The position numbers and the translations under genes were made by a program. From DATGQT01 sp035304085 (GTDB lineage: Bacteria; Bacteroidota; Rhodothermia; Rhodothermales; Rubricoccaceae), in assembly GCA_035304085.1 (NCBI GenBank), contig DATGQT010000033.1, positions 1 through 5,618 of the forward strand: a stretch of 5,618 nucleotides of DNA, in the 5' to 3' direction. Positions 1-5,618 of this stretch are shown here, one piece after another (position 1 is the stretch's first letter; every line of letters begins with the position of its first letter). The notes under the pieces were generated by a model. That model was not told the origin of the DNA. It ran no database searches and was given only the letters and a program-made list of their open reading frames with translations.

Positions 1-1107
1 CGCGAGAGCGAGGCGCGCTTCCGCCAGCTCGCCGAGGCCCTCCCCCAGATCGTCTACACCCTCCCCGCCGCGGGCGGCGACGACACGGAGTACCTCAACC
101 CGCGGTGGTACGAGTACACCGGGATGCCGCCCGGCACCTCCTACCGCGACGCCGCCGAGGGCGTCGTCCACCCGGACGACCTCGCGCTCGTGCGCGAGCG
201 CTGGGCGGAGGCCGCCGACACCGGCACCCTCGTAGAGATGGAGATCCGGCTGCGCCGCCACGACGGGCGCTACCGCTGGTTCATCACGCGCATCGTCCCC
301 ATCAAGGACGCCGACGGCCGGATCGTCCGGTGGTTCGGGACGAGCACGGACATCCAGGCGCAGAAGGAGGCCGAGGCCGAGCTCGCCGCCGCCGTCGCCG
401 AGCGGACGCGCGAGCTCGAGCGGAGCAACCGGGAGCTCGACCAGTTCGCCTACGTCGCCTCCCACGACCTCAAGGGGCCGCTGCGCGGGATCGACAACCT
501 CGCCTCGTGGATCGCCGAGGACGCGGAGGAGCACCTCCCGGAGGCGTCCCGCCGCCACCTCGACCTCCTCCAGGGCCGCGTCCGCCGGATGGAGGCCCTC
601 CTCGACAGCCTCCTCGTCTACTCCCGCGCCGGCCGCCTCACCGGGCTCGCCGAGGACGTCGACACCGCCGCCCTCGTCCAGGCCGTCGTCGAGCTCCTCG
701 ACGCCCCGGACGCGTTCACGTTCGAGGTCGAGGGCGACCTCCCCACGCTGACGACGTACCGCGCCCCGCTCGAGCTCGTCTTCCGGAACCTCCTCTCCAA
801 CGCCGTCAAGCACGCCGACCGCCCCGACCTCCGCGTCCGCGTCTGGGCCGAAGACGAGGGGGCCGGCGTCCCGCCGGGGTTCGTCCGGTTCGCGGTGTCC
901 GACGACGGCCCCGGCATCCCGGTGGCGTACCACGAGCGCGTCTTCGGCCTCTTCCAGACGCTCCGCCCGCGCGACGAGGTGGAGGGGAGCGGGATGGGGC
1001 TGGCCGTCGTGAAGAAGACCGTCGAGAGCCTCGGCGGCACCATCCGCGTCGAATCCACCCCCGGGGCCGGCGCGACGCTCTATTTTACGTGGCCGCGTCG
1101 CCTGTAG
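1..1107 (+). CDS. PAS-domain sensor histidine kinase, 5' end missing
   Basis: This is the C-terminal 368 residues of a sensor kinase that is open at the left window edge, so the true start and any further sensor domains are not visible. Visible residues ~5-118 form a PAS_3-type fold with its PAC segment (YRWF near 93, GTSTDI near 113-118). A short charged coiled coil (~120-148) leads into a HisKA domain with the phospho-acceptor His155 in SHDLKGPLR. The HATPase_c domain follows (~255-366), with the N box RNLLSNAVKHA (Asn263 and Asn267), the G1 box DDGPGIP (301-307), the F-box segment FGLFQTL, and the G2 box GSGMGLAVVKK (329-339). All catalytic boxes look intact. No membrane segment is present in the visible part, so it may be cytosolic, although upstream helices cannot be excluded. 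The DHp sequence resembles kinases of the phytochrome-like class, which commonly pair with Rcp1-like receivers such as the one encoded 50 bp downstream. The signal sensed is unknown. Confidence 0.95.
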   Translation, partial: RESEARFRQLAEALPQIVYTLPAAGGDDTEYLNPRWYEYTGMPPGTSYRDAAEGVVHPDDLALVRERWAEAADTGTLVEMEIRLRRHDGRYRWFITRIVPIKDADGRIVRWFGTSTDIQAQKEAEAELAAAVAERTRELERSNRELDQFAYVASHDLKGPLRGIDNLASWIAEDAEEHLPEASRRHLDLLQGRVRRMEALLDSLLVYSRAGRLTGLAEDVDTAALVQAVVELLDAPDAFTFEVEGDLPTLTTYRAPLELVFRNLLSNAVKHADRPDLRVRVWAEDEGAGVPPGFVRFAVSDDGPGIPVAYHERVFGLFQTLRPRDEVEGSGMGLAVVKKTVESLGGTIRVESTPGAGATLYFTWPRRL

Positions 1108-1122
1108 CGCGCCGGGCTCGGC

Positions 1123-1144
1123 GGCCCCTCTCTAGGCCCCTCTC
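1123..1144. repeat. short direct repeat in the kinase-receiver gap
   Basis: The 10-mer ggcccctctc occurs at 1123-1132 and again at 1135-1144, a 12-base period, inside the 50-bp gap between the kinase stop and the receiver start. A third, shorter cccctc lies just before the ATG. No promoter or convincing hairpin was found in this gap, so the two genes are probably co-transcribed. The repeat may simply be a replication-slippage duplication. Confidence 0.5.
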
Positions 1145-1157
1145 ACACGTCCCCTCC

Positions 1158-1622
1158 ATGGAAGTCAACGGCGTCACGCTCGTCCTCATCGAGGACGACC
1201 TCGTAGATGCGGAGGCCATCCAGCGCGCCTTCCGCAAGCAGAAGATCGCCAACCCCTTCGTCGTCTTCCCCGACGGGGTCGAGGCGCTGCGGGCGCTGCG
1301 CCGGGAGCCGGGCACGCCCGAGATCCCGCACCCGTACATCATCCTCCTCGACATCAACATGCCGCGGATGAACGGGCTCGAGTTCCTCCGCGCGCTGCGG
1401 ACCGACCCCGAGCTCCAGCGGAGCATCGTCTTCGTGCTCACGACCTCGGAGCGCGACGAGGACAAGCTCGAGGCCTACGGGAATCACGTCGCCGGCTACA
1501 TCGTCAAGAACAGGGCGGGGGAGGACTTCCTGAAGGTGATCCAGATGCTCCGCGCCTACTGGCGGATCATCGAGTTTCCCCCCGAGGAGGAGGAGGAGGA
1601 AGAGGGAGGCCGTGACCGGTGA
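1158..1622 (+). CDS. Rcp1-like stand-alone response regulator (receiver only)
   Basis: A 154-residue single-domain receiver protein. Acidic pocket residues Glu12 and Asp13 lie in LIEDD, the phospho-acceptor is Asp65 (LLDINMPRMNG), the switch residue is Thr95 (VLTTS), and the conserved lysine is Lys117 (YIVKN). The LTTS segment and the C-terminal helix followed by AYWRIIEFP match the Rcp1 subfamily, the receivers that partner cyanobacterial-type phytochrome and related PAS/GAF kinases. There is no output domain. It likely takes phosphate from the upstream kinase and acts by protein contact or as a relay step. The ATG at 1158 fits because the receiver fold begins within a few residues; the open frame continues upstream but overlaps the kinase in another frame and encodes Arg/Pro-rich nonsense. 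No clear Shine-Dalgarno precedes the start. The protein ends in a run of seven glutamates (143-149). Its last 11 bases overlap the next gene. Confidence 0.94.
   Translation: MEVNGVTLVLIEDDLVDAEAIQRAFRKQKIANPFVVFPDGVEALRALRREPGTPEIPHPYIILLDINMPRMNGLEFLRALRTDPELQRSIVFVLTTSERDEDKLEAYGNHVAGYIVKNRAGEDFLKVIQMLRAYWRIIEFPPEEEEEEEGGRDR
1587..1609 (+). promoter_or_regulatory. purine-rich ribosome-binding tract for the hybrid kinase gene
   Basis: The GAG-rich codons for the receiver's polyglutamate tail contain several aggagg and gggagg cores directly upstream of the GTG at 1612. The closest gggagg ends about 2 bases before the GTG, which is too close, but copies near 1591-1600 are at workable spacing. 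Together with the 11-base gene overlap this supports translational coupling and the choice of GTG 1612. Use as a ribosome-binding site is inferred. Confidence 0.55.
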
Positions 1623-2763
1623 CGTCGACATCTTCGGGGGCGACGGCGGCGGGCGGCCCGCCGGGGGCGAGGCCCTCGACGTCCTCGTCGTCGACGACAA
1701 CGCGCTCGACCGCGAGCTCGTCCGGCGGCTGCTCCCCCGCGAGCACCGCGTCTGCGAGGCGGCCACGGCGCGCGACGCCGAGCGCTGGCTCGACACGCAG
1801 CGCCTCGACCTCGTCCTCCTCGACAACCGGCTCCCGGACGTCGACGGCCTCGACCTCCTCCCGATGTTCGCCGAGCGCCACCTCCCCGTCATCATGCTGA
1901 CGGAGATCGAGACGCCGGAGGTGATCGTGCAGGCGATGCAGCGGGGGGCGCAGGACTACCTCGTCAAGGGGGCGCTGACGTCGGAGAACCTCCGCCGCGC
2001 CATCCGCAACGCCGTCGAGAAGGCGGCGATGCGGCGGACGCTGGCGGCGCAGCAGCGCGCGCTGGCCGAGCAGGCGGCCACGCTCGAGGCGCGCAACCGC
2101 GACATCCGCGCGCTCGCCTCGGCGCTCACGCTCGCCGAGCAGGCCGAGCGCCGCCGCATCGCCGAGCTCCTCCACGACCACGTCCAGCAGCTCCTCCTCG
2201 GCGCCCGCCTCCACGTCCGCCTCCTCGACGGGGCCGAGGGCGCCGAGCGGCGGGGGCTCGTCGACGAGGTGAACCGGATCCTCGAGGAGGCGCTCCAGGC
2301 CACGCGCGAGCTCGCCGTGGACCTCACGCCGCCGGCGCTCGAGGCCGAGGAGCTCGAGGAGGCGCTCCGCTGGCTCGCCGACCACATGAGCCGGCTCTAC
2401 CGGTTCCACGTCCACATCGAGGCGGAGGCCCCCGGCCGCGTGCCCTCCCGCGACGTCCGCGTCCTGCTCCTCCAGCTCGTCCGCGAGCTCGTCTTCAACG
2501 CCGTCAAGCACGCCGGCGTCGAGCAGGCGCGCGTCCGCCTCGCCGAGACCGACGGCGGCGTCGTGATCACGGTCGAGGACAAGGGCCGCGGGTTCGACGT
2601 CGCGGCGACGGTGGGGCCGGACCGGAAGCGGCGCGGGTTCGGGCTCTACAGCGTCCGCGAGCGGCTCGAGCTCCTCGGCGGGCGCCTCGAGATCACGTCG
2701 GTCGCCGGCCAGGGCACCCGCGCCACCATCATCGCGCCGGTGACCGAGGGGGCTTCCGATTGA
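1612..2763 (+). CDS. hybrid receiver-histidine kinase (REC-HisKA_3-HATPase_c)
   Basis: A 383-residue protein with an input-side receiver and no membrane segment, so probably cytosolic. The receiver (~22-140) has Asp28 and Asp29, phospho-acceptor Asp71 (LLDNRLPDVDG), Thr97 and Lys119 (YLVKG). A charged helical linker (~137-178) leads to a HisKA_3 dimerisation helix with His188 in ERRRIAELLHDHVQQ, the NarX/DegS/NreB class. The ATPase domain shows the N box RELVFNAVKHA (Asn296), the G1 box EDKGRGFD (322-329) and the G2-like GFGLYSVRERL (342-352), which is typical of this class. The arrangement implies that phosphorylation of Asp71 by another kinase, plausibly the upstream one, tunes His188 activity. 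HisKA_3 kinases usually signal to NarL/LuxR-type regulators; none is in the window, so the target is encoded elsewhere. The GTG start is preferred because it sits behind a purine-rich tract and no other good start precedes the receiver. The gene overlaps the receiver gene by 11 bases. Confidence 0.94.
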   Translation: MTGDVDIFGGDGGGRPAGGEALDVLVVDDNALDRELVRRLLPREHRVCEAATARDAERWLDTQRLDLVLLDNRLPDVDGLDLLPMFAERHLPVIMLTEIETPEVIVQAMQRGAQDYLVKGALTSENLRRAIRNAVEKAAMRRTLAAQQRALAEQAATLEARNRDIRALASALTLAEQAERRRIAELLHDHVQQLLLGARLHVRLLDGAEGAERRGLVDEVNRILEEALQATRELAVDLTPPALEAEELEEALRWLADHMSRLYRFHVHIEAEAPGRVPSRDVRVLLLQLVRELVFNAVKHAGVEQARVRLAETDGGVVITVEDKGRGFDVAATVGPDRKRRGFGLYSVRERLELLGGRLEITSVAGQGTRATIIAPVTEGASD

Positions 2764-2767
2764 CGAG

Positions 2768-2828
2768 CTCGGATTGCGGAATGCGGATCGGGAGCAGCAG
2801 ATCCGCAATCCGAGATCCGCAATCCGCG
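2768..2828. repeat. 14-base-period repeat and inverted repeat between convergent genes
   Basis: Two copies of gatccgcaatccg (2800-2812 and 2814-2826) repeat with a period of 14. The segment 2768-2780 (ctcggattgcgga) is a perfect 13-bp inverted match to 2802-2814, leaving a 21-base loop, and it also pairs imperfectly with the second copy (2816-2828). The left side holds a second degenerate inverse unit (atgcggat). The element fills most of the 76-bp gap between two convergent stop codons. Transcripts from either side could form the hairpin, so it may act as a bidirectional attenuator, but no T-tract follows it on either strand. It is better regarded as an intergenic repeat than a canonical terminator. 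Confidence 0.8.
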
Positions 2829-2839
2829 ATTCCCCAGGC

Positions 2840-3298
2840 TCAGGTGCCGACGAGGACGGTCCCCTCCATCATCCCCATCCCGCACGTGAACCCGAACGTG
2901 CCGGACTCCGTCGGCGTGAACTCGACGGCGTGGGGCTCGTTGAGCGGGAGGTCCGTCTTCGGGATGCCGAGCGCGGGGGACTCCACCTGCTCGGCGCAGT
3001 CGCCCTCGACGGTGCGCGTGAAGACGAGCCGGGCCGGGACGCCCGCCCGCAGCGCGATGCTGGCCGGGGCGTAGCCCGTCGGCCCGACGGCGATCTCGAC
3101 GACCTGGACGCCGCCCTCCATCCGGGCCTCGGTGGGCGTCTCGTGCGTGGCGGCGGGGGCGGCCGGGTCCGCGACCTCGGCCGTGCCGCCGGCCGGGGCG
3201 TCGCCGCCGCCGCAGGCGGCGAGGGTGAGGAGGAGGACGGCGGGCAGCAGGCGGTGGACGGCGATGGGTCCGTGGTCCTCGAAGGGGATGCGCTTCAT
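2840..3298 (-). CDS. cupredoxin-like copper-binding lipoprotein
   Basis: A 152-residue exported protein. Residues 1-28 form a lipoprotein signal peptide: an n-region with Lys2 and Arg3, a hydrophobic stretch LLPAVLLLTLAA, and the lipobox LAAC with Cys29 as the lipidated residue. A flexible Ala/Pro/Gly linker (~30-60) follows. Residues ~63-151 form a compact beta-rich domain of the Cupredoxin_1 type: GYAPASIALRAG at the start, Cys101 in GDCAEQV, and the C-terminal FTCGMGMMEG (137-146). Cys101, Cys139, Met141, Met143 and Met144 are candidate Cu ligands; the exact set is not established from sequence. Family members with this CGMGM ending occur beside, or fused to, copper-exporting P-type ATPases and CusA-type RND pumps. 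Here the ATG overlaps the transporter stop (ATGA at 3298-3295), so translation is coupled; no Shine-Dalgarno is evident. The likely role is a membrane-anchored periplasmic copper carrier or buffer for the pump. That role is inferred; the lipoprotein and fold calls are firm. Confidence 0.88.
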   Translation of the reverse strand: MKRIPFEDHGPIAVHRLLPAVLLLTLAACGGGDAPAGGTAEVADPAAPAATHETPTEARMEGGVQVVEIAVGPTGYAPASIALRAGVPARLVFTRTVEGDCAEQVESPALGIPKTDLPLNEPHAVEFTPTESGTFGFTCGMGMMEGTVLVGT

Positions 3299-5618
3299 GG
3301 CGGTGTGGGGTTCGGGTTGGTCGGAGTGAACGTGTCGCGCTCGGCCGCCTCGGGCGCGAGGTCGGCGTCGGTGGGGGCGTGACCGTCGGTCGGCGGGGCG
3401 GCGGAGGCCCGCGCCAGGCGGCGGCCGTGGACGACGGCGTAGAGCGCCGGGATCATGATGAGGGTGTGGACGGTGCTCGTGAACAGCCCCCCGACGACGG
3501 GGGCGGCGATCCGCTTCATCACCTCGGAGCCGAGGCCGACCCCGAGCATGACGGGCATCAGCCCGAGGACGTCGGTGAGCACCGTCATCAGCTTGGGGCG
3601 GAGGCGGTCCACGGCGCCCTCTTCGAGGGCCGCCAGGAGCCCGGCGCGGCCGGTGAGCCGCCCCGCCCGCGCGTGCCGCTTCAGCGCCTCGTCGAGGTAG
3701 ACGTGCATCACGAGGCCGGTCTCGGCCGCCACCCCCGCCACGGCGATGAGGCCGACGGCTACGGCTACCGAGAGGTTGTACCCCAGCGCGAGGAGGAACC
3801 ACAGCGCCCCCACGACGGCGAACGGGAGCGGGATCATCAGCATCGCCACCTCTCGCCAGTCGCGGAGGTGGACGAAGTAGAGGAGGAAGATGAGGGCGAG
3901 CGTGAGCGGGATGAGCACCGCCAGCCGCCGGTTCGCGCGCTCGAGGTACTCGAACTGCCCGCTCCAGCGGACCGAGTACCCCGGCGGCAGTTCCACCTGC
4001 GCCTCGACGGCTGCGCGCGCGGCCTGGACGTAGCTCCCGAGGTCGGCTCCCTCGGCGAGGTCGGCGTACACCCACACGTTCGGCCGGGCGTTCTCGCTCT
4101 TGATCATGCTCGGCCCCTCGATGAACCGGAACGTGGCGAGGCTGCCCAGCGGCACCTGCGCCCCCGTCGGCGTGGCGACGAGCACCTGGCGCAGCGCGGG
4201 GAGGTCGCTCCGCAGCGCGCGCGGGTAGCGCACGAGGACGGAGTACCGCTCCAGCCCCTCGACGGTCCGCGTCGCCTCGACGCCGCCGACGGCCGCGGCG
4301 AAGGCCTCCTGCACGTCGCCCGAGGTGAGGCCGTAGCGCGCGGCGGCCAGCCGGTCTATCTCCACGTCGAGGAACTGCCCGCCGAGGGCGCGCTCGGCGA
4401 TGACGCTGCGCGTGCCGGCCAGCGGCCTCAGCGCCGCCTCCACCTCGCGCCCGAGCCGGTCGAGCACGGCGAGGTCCGGCCCGGCGATCTTGATGCCGAC
4501 GGGCGTCTTGATCCCCGTCGCCAGCATGTCGATGCGGGTGCGGATCGGCGGCACCCACGCGTTCGAGAGGCCAGGGAAGCGCGTCGCCGCGTCGAGCGCG
4601 CGGACGAGGGAGTCGCGCGTGACGCCGGGCCGCCACTCGCTCTCCGGCTTCAGCAGCACCGTCGTCTCGATCATCGACATCGGCGCGGGGTCCGTCGCCG
4701 TCTCGGCCTGCCCGATCTTGCCGAAGACGCGCTCGACCTCGGGGAACGACGCGATGATGCGGTCGGTCCGCTGCAGGAGGTCGCGCGCCGCCTGCGGGCC
4801 GATGCCGGGCTGCGTCGTCGGCATGTAGAGGAGGTCGCCCTCCCAGAACGGCGGCATGAACTCGCTGCCGAGCTGGGGGAAGGGGACGTAGACGCGCCCG
4901 AGGAGCGCCCGCTGCACCGGCAGCACGGACACGAGCAGGAGCGCGGACCCGACGGCGAGCACGGGCGTCGGGCGGCGGAGGGCGCCGCGGAGGAGCGGCC
5001 GGTAGAGGCGGAGGAAGAACCGGCTGACGGGGTTCTCGGCCTCGCTGCGGATGCGCCCGCGGATGAACGTCACCATCAGCGCCGGCACCAGCGTCACGGC
5101 GAGGATCGAGGCCGCCGCCATGGCGAACGTCTTGGTGAGGGCGAGCGGCCGGAACAGCCGCCCCTCGACGTCGCCGAGGGCGAAGACGGGCAGGAAGCTG
5201 ACGGTCACGATCAGCAGCGAGAAGAACAGGCTCGGCCCCACCTCCTTCGCGGCGGCCAGGATCGCGCGCTGCCGCTCGCCGGGGGAAAGGGAGAATGGGG
5301 GAGAGGGAGAGAGGGGGAGGGCTGCCTCGTGATCCTCCCTTTCCCCCTCTCCCCCTCTCTCCCTTTCTATCCACTTATGGGCGTTCTCCACCATCACCAT
5401 CGCCGCGTCCACCATCACGCCGATGGCGATGATGATGCCGCCGAGGCTCATCACGTTCGCGTTGATGCCGAGCAGGTACATCGCCCCCAGCGAGACGACG
5501 ATGGCGATGGGGAGCGTGACGAGGGCGACGAACGCGCTCCGCAGGTGGAGCAGGAACACGATCACGATGAGGGCCACCACGAGCAGCTCCTCCGCGAGCG
5601 CCTCGACGAGCGTGCCGA
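3295..5618 (-). CDS. cusA: CusA-type Cu(I)/Ag(I) RND efflux transporter, N-terminus outside window
   Basis: The C-terminal 773 residues of a heavy-metal RND pump; the gene enters at the right edge and lacks roughly the first 335 residues relative to E. coli CusA. The visible part begins just before TM2 (GTLVEALAEELLV) and runs through TM12. Aligned from memory with E. coli CusA, the three-methionine metal site is intact: Met573 (LLYMP, codon 4822-4824), Met623 (4672-4674) and Met672 (RIDML, 4525-4527). The channel methionines 391, 403, 486 and 1009 and the proton-relay residues Asp405 (VMVDAA, 5407-5409), Glu939 (VAAETG, 3721-3723) and Lys984 (RPKLMT, 3592-3594) are also kept. This favours monovalent Cu/Ag export over the divalent CzcA type. 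It would sit in the inner membrane and need CusB- and CusC-like partners, presumably encoded upstream beyond the window. Oddities are an in-frame palindromic low-complexity insert in the TM4-TM5 loop and a ~35-residue hydrophilic C-terminal tail. The stop overlaps the next gene by 4 bases. Confidence 0.93.
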   Translation of the reverse strand, partial: GTLVEALAEELLVVALIVIVFLLHLRSAFVALVTLPIAIVVSLGAMYLLGINANVMSLGGIIIAIGVMVDAAMVMVENAHKWIERERGGEGEREDHEAALPLSPSPPFSLSPGERQRAILAAAKEVGPSLFFSLLIVTVSFLPVFALGDVEGRLFRPLALTKTFAMAAASILAVTLVPALMVTFIRGRIRSEAENPVSRFFLRLYRPLLRGALRRPTPVLAVGSALLLVSVLPVQRALLGRVYVPFPQLGSEFMPPFWEGDLLYMPTTQPGIGPQAARDLLQRTDRIIASFPEVERVFGKIGQAETATDPAPMSMIETTVLLKPESEWRPGVTRDSLVRALDAATRFPGLSNAWVPPIRTRIDMLATGIKTPVGIKIAGPDLAVLDRLGREVEAALRPLAGTRSVIAERALGGQFLDVEIDRLAAARYGLTSGDVQEAFAAAVGGVEATRTVEGLERYSVLVRYPRALRSDLPALRQVLVATPTGAQVPLGSLATFRFIEGPSMIKSENARPNVWVYADLAEGADLGSYVQAARAAVEAQVELPPGYSVRWSGQFEYLERANRRLAVLIPLTLALIFLLYFVHLRDWREVAMLMIPLPFAVVGALWFLLALGYNLSVAVAVGLIAVAGVAAETGLVMHVYLDEALKRHARAGRLTGRAGLLAALEEGAVDRLRPKLMTVLTDVLGLMPVMLGVGLGSEVMKRIAAPVVGGLFTSTVHTLIMIPALYAVVHGRRLARASAAPPTDGHAPTDADLAPEAAERDTFTPTNPNPTPP
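5281..5367. repeat. GA/CT-rich palindromic element inside the transporter gene
   Basis: Arms 5285-5307 (purine-rich on plus) and 5345-5367 (pyrimidine-rich on plus) are inverted copies matching at 21 of 23 positions, with a 37-base interval that holds further partial pairing (gggggaggg at 5313-5321 against ctcccttt at 5335-5342). The whole is about 87 bases, or 29 codons, and keeps the transporter frame. On the minus strand it encodes a Glu/Arg/Gly-rich stretch and then a Ser/Pro/Leu-rich stretch (LSPSPPFSLSPG), between AHKW of the TM4 end and the conserved EVGPSLFF of TM5. Its simple composition contrasts sharply with the flanking CusA-like sequence. It looks like a dispersed palindromic repeat that landed in the gene, but other copies cannot be checked here. 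Confidence 0.82.

Noticed and set aside
105..1157. Open frame upstream of and continuous with the receiver gene, giving an apparent 505-residue protein
   Set aside because: Its first ~350 residues are Arg/Pro/Gly-rich shadow translation of the kinase in another frame; the receiver fold begins at ATG 1158.
1567..2808. Minus-strand 413-codon open frame opposite the hybrid kinase
   Set aside because: Composition is Leu/Glu/Arg/Val-rich without domain motifs, as expected for antisense reading of a GC-rich gene with strong third-position bias; the plus strand has complete REC and kinase motifs.
2768..2814. Rho-independent terminator
   Set aside because: The stem is perfect but no T-run follows it in either direction, so it is reported only as a repeat with possible attenuator function.
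2774..3382. Plus-strand open frame starting in the intergenic repeat and crossing the lipoprotein gene
   Set aside because: The N-terminal part is translated repeat DNA (RNPRSAIRD-like) and the rest is antisense to the lipoprotein, with no recognisable domain.
5281..5367. Frameshift or intron interrupting the transporter
   Set aside because: The frame is unbroken and both flanks (AHK and EVGPSLFF) are in the same frame, so the gene is not disrupted.
3299..5374. Long minus-strand frame running into the cupredoxin lipoprotein
   Set aside because: Upstream of 3298 it is an Arg/Pro/Ala-rich shadow of the transporter, which is clearly coded in a different frame with conserved CusA motifs. Only the last 152 residues are real.
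1..5618. CRISPR array, tRNA/rRNA genes, transposase or phage genes
   Set aside because: No regularly spaced repeats, tRNA-like cloverleaf or mobile-element protein motifs were seen on either strand.

Overview
The window is GC-rich (about 70% by eye, not computed) bacterial DNA with near-continuous coding. It holds two convergent gene blocks. The plus-strand block (1-2763) is a two-component signalling cluster: the 3' part of a PAS-domain sensor histidine kinase, a stand-alone Rcp1-like receiver protein, and a hybrid protein with an N-terminal receiver followed by a NarX/DegS-type (HisKA_3) kinase. The minus-strand block (2840-5618) is the 3' end of a copper/silver efflux operon: a CusA-type RND transporter whose first ~335 residues lie outside the window, and a cupredoxin-like lipoprotein coupled to it by a 4-base ATGA overlap.

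The organism is a GC-rich Gram-negative (RND pump, lipobox lipoprotein). The style (GC-rich, weak Shine-Dalgarno signals at several starts, many PAS and Rcp1-like signalling proteins, CusA paired with a cupredoxin) suits Rhodothermota/Bacteroidota-like or Gemmatimonadota-like lineages. That is an impression from memory, and no taxonomic marker gene is present.

How the genes work together: kinase 1 probably phosphorylates the small receiver and possibly also the receiver of the hybrid kinase, which would make the block a branched or serial phosphorelay. No DNA-binding output domain is visible. In the other block, the RND pump retains the three-methionine Cu(I)/Ag(I) site and the proton-relay residues of E. 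coli CusA, and the lipoprotein is likely a periplasmic copper-binding partner. Nothing in the sequence links the signalling block to copper; the two blocks converge and need not be related.

Two low-complexity repeat elements stand out. One is a 14-base-period repeat with a perfect 13-bp inverted repeat, filling the 76-bp gap between the convergent blocks. The other is an ~87-bp GA/CT-rich palindromic element lying in frame inside the transporter gene, where it encodes a cytoplasmic loop between TM4 and TM5. There is no gene-free stretch over 300 bases. No RNA gene, CRISPR array, transposase or wholly new system is seen; the in-gene palindromic element is the most unusual feature.
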